The notes below the pieces were generated by a model, which was not told where the DNA came from, made no database searches, and saw nothing but the letters and a program-made list of their open reading frames with translations. Below, one piece after another: positions 58,155 to 64,000 of a stretch of DNA of 64,000 bases (its first letter is position 1; each line of letters opens with the position of its first letter). Source of the DNA: Paenibacillus marchantiophytorum (GTDB lineage Bacteria > Bacillota > Bacilli > Paenibacillales > NBRC-103111). The DNA lies in contig NZ_BMHE01000033.1 in NCBI RefSeq assembly GCF_014640555.1, forward strand, positions 21,432 through 85,431, in the 5' to 3' direction. The position numbers and the translations under genes are program-made.

Positions 58155-60503
58155 ATGAACGAGACAGTTAATATCTTAGATGCGATTAAAAGGTTGAATC
58201 CCGAGCAGCGCAAAGCAGTCGAAGCGGTGGACGGGCCTCTGCTGATTATGGCGGGAGCGGGAAGCGGAAAGACGCGTGTGCTGACGCACCGGATTGCTTA
58301 CCTCATCGGAACGCGCAGGGCGGCGCCGTGGAGCATTCTGGCCTTGACCTTTACGAATAAAGCGGCGCGCGAGATGCAGGATCGAGTAGGCAAATTAGTT
58401 GGCGGCAGCGGCAGTGATATTTGGGTTTCAACCTTTCACTCCATGTGTGTACGTATGCTGCGCAGAGATATTTCTCGGATCGGATTTACTTCGAATTTCA
58501 CGATTCTCGATTCTGGCGACCAGCTCTCCGTCATTAAAACCTGTTGTAAGGAACTTAACATCGATACGAAGAAATTCGAGCCTAAGACCTTTCAAGCGGC
58601 CATCTCAACAGCCAAGAATGAACTCATCTCTCCTAAACAATTTGAAGATAAAATCGGCGATTACTTCGACGGCTTAACCTCGAAAATTTATACACTTTAT
58701 CAGAAAAAGCTCAGAAGCAACAATTCCCTGGATTTCGATGATCTCATCATGGCGACTATTCATTTATTCAATGAAGTTCCCGAAGTACTGGACTACTATC
58801 AAAATAAATTCCAATATATCCACGTCGATGAGTATCAAGATACGAACCGGGCTCAATATATGCTATGTCAGATGATTGCGGCGAAGCATAAGCGCATTTG
58901 TGTCGTTGGGGACAGTGATCAGTCTATTTACCGCTGGCGTGGAGCGGATATTTCGAACATTCTTAATTTTGAAAAGGATTATCCGAATGCGACCTCCATT
59001 CTGTTGGAGCAAAATTACCGCTCGACCTCGAATATTTTGCAAGCTGCCAATAAAGTCATCGGCAACAATACAGGTCGTAAACCCAAGAATCTGTGGACCG
59101 ATAAAGAGGGCGGCGTCGCCATCAAGCTCTACCAAGCGGACTCCGAGCATGAAGAAGGCTATTTTGTTACAGGCACGATCAACAAAAATAAGGCTAACGG
59201 TAAAAAGTTTGGCGACCACGCCATTCTATATCGGACGAATGCGCAGTCACGGGTAATCGAGGAAATTCTGATTAAATCAGATATCCAATACACCATCGTA
59301 GGCGGCGTAAAGTTCTATGATCGCAAAGAGATCAAGGATATTTTGGCGTATCTGCGTCTAATTTCCAACCCGGACGATGATATTAGCTTGAATAGGATAG
59401 TTAACGTGCCTAAGCGGGGTATTGGCGGTACGACTTTGGATAAAGTGGCTGAGATGGCGGGGCGCAGAGGCATTTCGCTGTATGCCATGCTGGAGGAAGT
59501 CGATTCCCTAGAGATCAATGCGAAGGCGAAGCATGCTTTGGCTAATTTCCGGGAAATGATTGATAACCTCAACCGGATGGTTGAATACGTATCTGTGACG
59601 GAGTTGACGGAGAAAATTTTGGAGATGTCGGAGTATCGCCTGGAGATGCAGCGTGAGAATACGATCGAATCCAAGGCTCGTCTCGAAAATATTGAGGAGT
59701 TCCTGTCTGTGACCATGGACTTCGAGAAACGCAATGAGGACAAGTCCCTCATTTCCTTCTTGACCGATTTGGCGCTGATTGCGGATATCGATACGCTGGA
59801 TAAGGACAAACCTGCGGAAGAACAGGACGCTGTTGTGCTGATGACCATGCATAGCGCCAAAGGTCTTGAGTTCCCGGTTGTCTTCATCATCGGGATGGAA
59901 GAGGGCGTCTTCCCGCACAGCCGTGCTTTTGCGGATAACGAAGAGCTCGAAGAGGAGCGCCGTTTGGCCTATGTTGGCATCACACGCGCCGAGCAAGAGC
60001 TTTTCCTCACGTGCGCCCGCATGCGCACGCTCTTTGGCCGCACCGCGGCGAACGCGCCATCGAGATTCCTCCAGGAGATTCCTAAGGAACTCATGGAGAA
60101 CGTCTCGGGCGGCAGCGCCATCGGCGGTGGCTTCTCGCGGTCTGCTCGCGGCGGCTCCAGCACCAGCTCGTGGGGCAGCAGCGCTTCGACGACGAGCCGC
60201 GGGACGACCGGCTCGTCAGCTTGGGGCACGCCGTCCTCCTTCGGACGGCCTAGCACGGGCGCGGCAGCGCCAAGCCCTGCAGCGGCTGCGAAGGCGCCTG
60301 CTTTCCGGGCTCCGCAGCCGGCCGCAGGCGGGGCGGTGCCGGACTACAAAGCCAGCGACAAAGTGGCGCATGGCAAGTGGGGCATCGGCACCGTCGTGTC
60401 CGTCAAAGGCTCGGGTGACGACACCGAGCTGCAGATTGCCTTCCCGGCGCCTGTTGGTTTGAAGCGCCTGTTGGCTAAATTCGCGCCGATTACCAAACAA
60501 TAG
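58155..60503 (+). CDS. pcrA: ATP-dependent DNA helicase PcrA (UvrD/Rep family)
   Basis: 782 residues. 3'-5' SF1 helicase motifs: Q-motif LNPEQRKAVEA, Walker A MAGAGSGKTRVLTHR, DEYQDTNRAQY, GDSDQSIYRWRGAD, NYRSTSNIL, VVLMTMHSAKGLEFPVVF and VGITRAEQELF. The C-terminus has a long G/S/T/A-rich linker (about 650-720) before a small Tudor-like domain (KVAHGKWGIGTVVSVKG), which in B. subtilis contacts RNA polymerase. The linker DNA (about 60030-60340) is sharply GC-rich. Confidence 0.96.
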   Translation: MNETVNILDAIKRLNPEQRKAVEAVDGPLLIMAGAGSGKTRVLTHRIAYLIGTRRAAPWSILALTFTNKAAREMQDRVGKLVGGSGSDIWVSTFHSMCVRMLRRDISRIGFTSNFTILDSGDQLSVIKTCCKELNIDTKKFEPKTFQAAISTAKNELISPKQFEDKIGDYFDGLTSKIYTLYQKKLRSNNSLDFDDLIMATIHLFNEVPEVLDYYQNKFQYIHVDEYQDTNRAQYMLCQMIAAKHKRICVVGDSDQSIYRWRGADISNILNFEKDYPNATSILLEQNYRSTSNILQAANKVIGNNTGRKPKNLWTDKEGGVAIKLYQADSEHEEGYFVTGTINKNKANGKKFGDHAILYRTNAQSRVIEEILIKSDIQYTIVGGVKFYDRKEIKDILAYLRLISNPDDDISLNRIVNVPKRGIGGTTLDKVAEMAGRRGISLYAMLEEVDSLEINAKAKHALANFREMIDNLNRMVEYVSVTELTEKILEMSEYRLEMQRENTIESKARLENIEEFLSVTMDFEKRNEDKSLISFLTDLALIADIDTLDKDKPAEEQDAVVLMTMHSAKGLEFPVVFIIGMEEGVFPHSRAFADNEELEEERRLAYVGITRAEQELFLTCARMRTLFGRTAANAPSRFLQEIPKELMENVSGGSAIGGGFSRSARGGSSTSSWGSSASTTSRGTTGSSAWGTPSSFGRPSTGAAAPSPAAAAKAPAFRAPQPAAGGAVPDYKASDKVAHGKWGIGTVVSVKGSGDDTELQIAFPAPVGLKRLLAKFAPITKQ

Positions 60504-60565
60504 TAACGAGATTGACTCTTATGAATCGCAATCCCTTATTTCTCATTAGAGAGGAAGAGCCCGTA

Positions 60566-62587
60566 ATGACAGATGCCATCGCGGCAATGACAACCCTCAT
60601 CCAAGAAATCAACAAGCATAATCACAACTATTACACGCTGGATCAGCCTACGATTACAGACGCAGAGTGGGATGCTTTATATGATAAGCTAGCTGCGCTG
60701 GAGAAGGAGACGGGGACTGTTCTGCCTTCGTCCCCGACCCTTCGTGTGGGCGGCGACATTCTCAAAGGCTTCGAACCTCACCGTCATCTATCCAGGCTAT
60801 GGAGCCTGGACAAAGCTCAGAATGCCACAGACCTGCAAACCTGGCACACCCGTGTGCTCAAGCTGATCGCCGATTACAACACCAAGAACCCAGAACAACC
60901 TTTACCGGATCCTACCTATGTGGTGGAATTAAAGTTTGATGGGCTTACGCTAAACCTTACGTATGAGCAGGGCAAACTTGTTCAAGCGTCTACACGAGGC
61001 AACGGAACTGTGGGAGAAGGCATTCTGGCGCAAGTCAAAACTATCAAATCCATTCCGCTGGAGATTCCCTATGATCAGGGAACCATTGAGGTGCAGGGGG
61101 AGGGAATGATGTTCCTCTCGGTGCTGGAAGCGTACAATCAGACGGGCGCTGATCCACTCAAAAACGCCCGCAATGCAGCAGCTGGGGCGCTGCGTAACTT
61201 GAATCCCAAAGTTACCGCCGAGCGGAAGCTGAATGCTTTTATTTACAACGTAGGCTATTCTGATGGGATTCAATTCGAAAATCATTTCGATATGGTTCAG
61301 TTTCTGCGTGACAACCACTTCAAAGTGAGCAACCGTACGCGGTACTTCAGTACAATAGAAGAAGTAAGCGCCGAACTCGAGCAGATTGCTGAAGAACGGC
61401 TCAGCTTCGATTTCCTCATAGATGGAAGTGTCGTGAAGTTGACCGATATGCGCACGAGAGAAGTGCTCGGCTATACCGAGAAATTCCCGCGTTGGGCGAT
61501 TGCGTACAAGTTCGAAGCCGAGGAAGCGACAACCATTCTCCAAAGTGTTTCATGGGAAGTCGGCCGTACCGGCAAAATCACGCCGCTTGCCCGCGTTGAA
61601 GCTGTAGATCTCGCAGGGGTTACTGTACAGAATTGTACGCTAAACAATGTTGGCGATATCGAACGCAAGAATCTCAAGCACGCCTTGGGCAGCCTCGTCT
61701 ATATCCGTCGCTCCAATGACGTGATTCCAGAGATTCTCGGTAAAGTGACCGAGGAGAATGACGGTGAAGAGATTGTCGCTCCAACGCATTGTCCTTCCTG
61801 CGGCAGTGAGCTTGAGATGCGCGGCGCTCATCTCTTCTGTTTGAATCGTCTCGGCTGCAGTCCGCAGCTCGTGGGCCGAATGTCGCATTTCGCTTCGCGC
61901 GATGCGATGGATATTGAATTTTTCAGCGAGATGACCGCTTCACAATTGCATCAAGAACTTGGTGTCAATGATCCTGCGGATCTTTACACGCTGCAATTCG
62001 ACGATCTCGTGAAGCTCGATCGTTTTGGAGAGAAGAAGGCGCGTAACCTCCTGGACGCGCTGGAGAAGAGCAAGTCTCGCGATCTCGCCTCTTTCCTCTA
62101 TGCCCTCGGGATTCCCAACTCGGGCAAGACGACAACCAAGGTGTTAGCTGACTATTATCGCAGCTTAACGAAGATTATGGCCGCTGCGCCGGAGGAACTT
62201 ATCGGCCTCCCTGATGTCGGCGGCATTGTTGCCGAAAGTATTCATTCGTTCTTCCGTGACCCTGTGATGGTGTCCAGTATTGAACGTATGCTGGCTGCTG
62301 GCGTCAATCCGATTGCGGAAGAGCCTGCTGTTGTTCTGGCGAGCCCCGACAATCCATTTTTCGGCAAAACCGTCGTACTTACAGGTACGCTTTCCACCAT
62401 GGGGCGTGATGAATGCGCGAAGAAGCTGGAAGCTCTTGGCGCTAAGATTACGGGCAGCGTTTCTAAGAAAACGGATATCGTCATCGCCGGGGAAAGTGCC
62501 GGCAGCAAGCTGACCAAAGCGCAAGATCTGGGCATTCGGATTATTGAGGATGAGCAGGAGCTTGTGCGGATGCTTGGTGAAAGTTAG
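60566..62587 (+). CDS. ligA: NAD-dependent DNA ligase LigA
   Basis: 673 residues, the usual size. Adenylation domain with catalytic K123 in VELKFDGLTLNL, OB fold, four-cysteine zinc finger (CPSCGSELEMRGAHLFC), HhH region and C-terminal BRCT domain (FFGKTVVLTGTLSTMGRDE). Some normally invariant positions differ (AEWDALY for EYD; LWSLDKAQ for MLSLDNAF; DIEFF for DIEGLG), so it is a divergent but apparently complete enzyme. The start at 60566 follows AGAGGAAG; in-frame codons from 60512 lack a ribosome site. Confidence 0.93.
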   Translation: MTDAIAAMTTLIQEINKHNHNYYTLDQPTITDAEWDALYDKLAALEKETGTVLPSSPTLRVGGDILKGFEPHRHLSRLWSLDKAQNATDLQTWHTRVLKLIADYNTKNPEQPLPDPTYVVELKFDGLTLNLTYEQGKLVQASTRGNGTVGEGILAQVKTIKSIPLEIPYDQGTIEVQGEGMMFLSVLEAYNQTGADPLKNARNAAAGALRNLNPKVTAERKLNAFIYNVGYSDGIQFENHFDMVQFLRDNHFKVSNRTRYFSTIEEVSAELEQIAEERLSFDFLIDGSVVKLTDMRTREVLGYTEKFPRWAIAYKFEAEEATTILQSVSWEVGRTGKITPLARVEAVDLAGVTVQNCTLNNVGDIERKNLKHALGSLVYIRRSNDVIPEILGKVTEENDGEEIVAPTHCPSCGSELEMRGAHLFCLNRLGCSPQLVGRMSHFASRDAMDIEFFSEMTASQLHQELGVNDPADLYTLQFDDLVKLDRFGEKKARNLLDALEKSKSRDLASFLYALGIPNSGKTTTKVLADYYRSLTKIMAAAPEELIGLPDVGGIVAESIHSFFRDPVMVSSIERMLAAGVNPIAEEPAVVLASPDNPFFGKTVVLTGTLSTMGRDECAKKLEALGAKITGSVSKKTDIVIAGESAGSKLTKAQDLGIRIIEDEQELVRMLGES

Positions 62588-62620
62588 ACCGTATTGCCAC
62601 AGAAGAGAGGAGACAACGCC

Positions 62621-63631
62621 ATGCCCAGAATTCTGCATATTGTGAACGGGGACGCATTCGGCAATAAATTGCGAGCATCGGGGATCGATGGGGACATTTT
62701 GGTATGGCGTGAGTCTCTATATGAAGGGCCTATTGGCATGCGAATGTCCGATAGCGCCCTTTTACCTCTTAGAGCAGCTTATATGAATCAGCGCCATGGC
62801 ATTCCTGAAGCATTATTCAGCGCTACCGCCAAGCAGCAAGAGGAGGCTTTGGACGCCCTCTCAGCGGAGACTGATGAGGTTGTTTTATGGTTTGAACACG
62901 ATCTATATGATCAACTGATGCTCTGTTATCTGCTTTCTCGTCTGCATGATCGGGCTAATCGTCCTTTTCAATTGTCAGTGTTAAGCCTAGGGGAGTTCCC
63001 TGGTATCGATATATTTTATGGTTTGGGACAGCTATCAACGGATCAGATCGCAAGCTTGCACCGCACATGGGTGCCTGTTGAAGTCGGTCAACTTCGCCTT
63101 GCTCATCAGGTTTGGACCGCGGTATCCGCTGCTGAGCCTTATTTATTGGCTTCTTTAATGGAAGAAGATCTGTCGCTATTGCCTTTTCTTATAAAGGCCT
63201 TGCAGGCCAATTACGACCGTTACCCGTCGATGTATAATGGATTGAACGCTATACAGCAGCTCATCTTGTCGCGTCTCAAAGAGTCAGATAGGCCTATCCT
63301 GCCTTTGTTCCAACAGATAAGTGATGAACTCAGCGGCTATGGACTTGGTGATTTGCAGTTTTGGGGTATCCTTGAGGATCTTAGGCTGTGCACCGAGCCG
63401 CTTCTTCAAATAAGTGAAGACAGAAGACTCCCCCAATATGGTGAAGCTCTACCACTTGACTTTGAAAATTGGCGAGTCAGCATAACCGATTTGGGTATAC
63501 TTATTCATAATGGAGCGAGAGATCATCTTTCCATTAATGGTGTGGATGATTGGATTGGTGGGGTTCGTTTGCTTGGAAGAGATCAGGTGTGGCGCCGAAA
63601 TACAGCAACCACGGGGCTTTTGAAGGTGTAA
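62621..63631 (+). CDS. DUF1835 domain protein
   Basis: 336 residues. The N-terminal DUF1835 domain (about 1-130) opens LHIVNGDAFGNKLRASG and has ILVWRESLYEGP and VVLWFEHDLYDQLML. The C-terminal part resembles the DUF3658-type region that often accompanies it. AGAGGAGA precedes the ATG. It follows ligA by 33 bases and could be co-transcribed. Function unknown; a role as an RNA-polymerase-associated or signalling protein has been suggested for relatives, but nothing here tests that. Confidence 0.8.
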   Translation: MPRILHIVNGDAFGNKLRASGIDGDILVWRESLYEGPIGMRMSDSALLPLRAAYMNQRHGIPEALFSATAKQQEEALDALSAETDEVVLWFEHDLYDQLMLCYLLSRLHDRANRPFQLSVLSLGEFPGIDIFYGLGQLSTDQIASLHRTWVPVEVGQLRLAHQVWTAVSAAEPYLLASLMEEDLSLLPFLIKALQANYDRYPSMYNGLNAIQQLILSRLKESDRPILPLFQQISDELSGYGLGDLQFWGILEDLRLCTEPLLQISEDRRLPQYGEALPLDFENWRVSITDLGILIHNGARDHLSINGVDDWIGGVRLLGRDQVWRRNTATTGLLKV

Positions 63632-63653
63632 AATAATGGATGAAGAAAGATGC

Positions 63654-63880
63654 TTGCATTTCGTTTTGAAACCTGATAATATATGTTCTTGTCACCGCAA
63701 GAGCGATGCATTAACGCTTTAAACGGTAACGCAATAAAGCTCCTTGAAAACTGAACAAATGAATGAAGCAAATCAGCAAATTCAGTCACGCAAGTGACTA
63801 CAATTGAGATTGCAAAATCTCGCTAGCAAGTCAATGAGCATTTCAGCTTTCAGATATACGGACGAGCAATTGTCCGCTAC
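63654..63880 (+). promoter_or_regulatory. rRNA operon promoter and leader
   Basis: TTGCAT (63654-63659) with TAATAT (63677-63682, 17-base spacer) is a possible promoter. The leader contains CTCCTTGAAAACTGAAC (about 63740), common before Bacillales rRNA genes, and the dyad CGGACGAGCAATTGTCCG (about 63860-63877), likely part of the processing stem. No protein gene is seen here. Confidence 0.5.
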
Positions 63881-64000
63881 TATGGAGAGTTTGATCCTGG
63901 CTCAGGACGAACGCTGGCGGCGTGCCTAATACATGCAAGTCGAGCGGATTTGTTCCTTCGGGGACAAGTTAGCGGCGGACGGGTGAGTAACACGTAGGTA
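63881..64000 (+). rRNA. rrs: 16S ribosomal RNA, 5' end (truncated by window edge)
   Basis: TATGGAGAGTTTGATCCTGG followed by CTCAGGACGAACGCTGGCGG and ATACATGCAAGTCGAGCGGA is the universal 16S start. The V1 segment follows. The exact mature 5' end is uncertain by a few bases. Confidence 0.97.

Noticed and set aside
63583..63789. 68-codon minus-strand frame before the 16S gene
   Set aside because: It overlaps the end of the DUF1835 gene and the rRNA promoter region and has no ribosome site.

Overview
The window looks like a chromosomal segment of a spore-forming, flagellated Bacillales bacterium, most likely a Paenibacillus or close relative. The basis is the gene order hag-flaG-fliD-fliS-fliT-hpf-secA-prfB followed by ftsE-ftsX-ctpB-minJ-like and uvrB-uvrA, which parallels Bacillus subtilis. 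CotF-type spore coat genes, strong Gram-positive Shine-Dalgarno sites and a Firmicutes-type 16S rRNA start at the right edge agree with this. No phage, transposase or CRISPR array was seen.

Layout: (1) 1-4509, end of flagellin, a decayed flagellin lysine-methylase (fliB) and the filament cap and chaperone genes. (2) 4510-10716, a cold-shock gene, the ribosome hibernation factor with a sigma-H-type promoter, secA, prfB with its programmed +1 frameshift, and a YitT-type membrane protein; two clusters of DnaA-box-like 9-mers lie at 4571-4753 and 10798-10877. (3) 11131-19715, arginine biosynthesis argC-J-B-D-F-G-H in one run under a promoter overlapped by a palindromic ARG box, with a 113-bp tandem repeat between argB and argD. 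(4) 19715-31397, DUF4097/DUF1700 and VanW genes on the minus strand, ftsEX with an EnvC-like M23 hydrolase, a CtpB-like protease and a MinJ-like protein on the plus strand, then motAB on the minus strand. (5) 31507-37505, uvrBA and two small genes.

(6) 38598-45533 (minus strand) is the most unusual region. It encodes a large anchored FG-GAP protein, an acyl carrier protein, a class II aminoacyl-tRNA-synthetase-like amino acid:carrier protein ligase, a DltD-like SGNH protein, a DltX-like microprotein (frame broken by one base) and a DltB-like MBOAT acyltransferase. Together this reads as a Dlt-type pathway for moving an activated amino acid to an extracellular polymer, in which the usual DltA adenylating enzyme is replaced by a synthetase-like ligase. 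This is an inference from motifs and gene order.

(7) 45787-63631, a U32 family protein, a MerR-type/coiled-coil protein with 62-residue repeats, a GldA/F/G-like ABC system with a DUF4340 protein, two spore coat genes, a lipoprotein, pcrB-pcrA-ligA and a DUF1835 protein. (8) From about 63881 a 16S rRNA gene begins and runs off the window. Several gene-free stretches (29137-29791, 48390-48865, 55891-56804) share dispersed repeat families.
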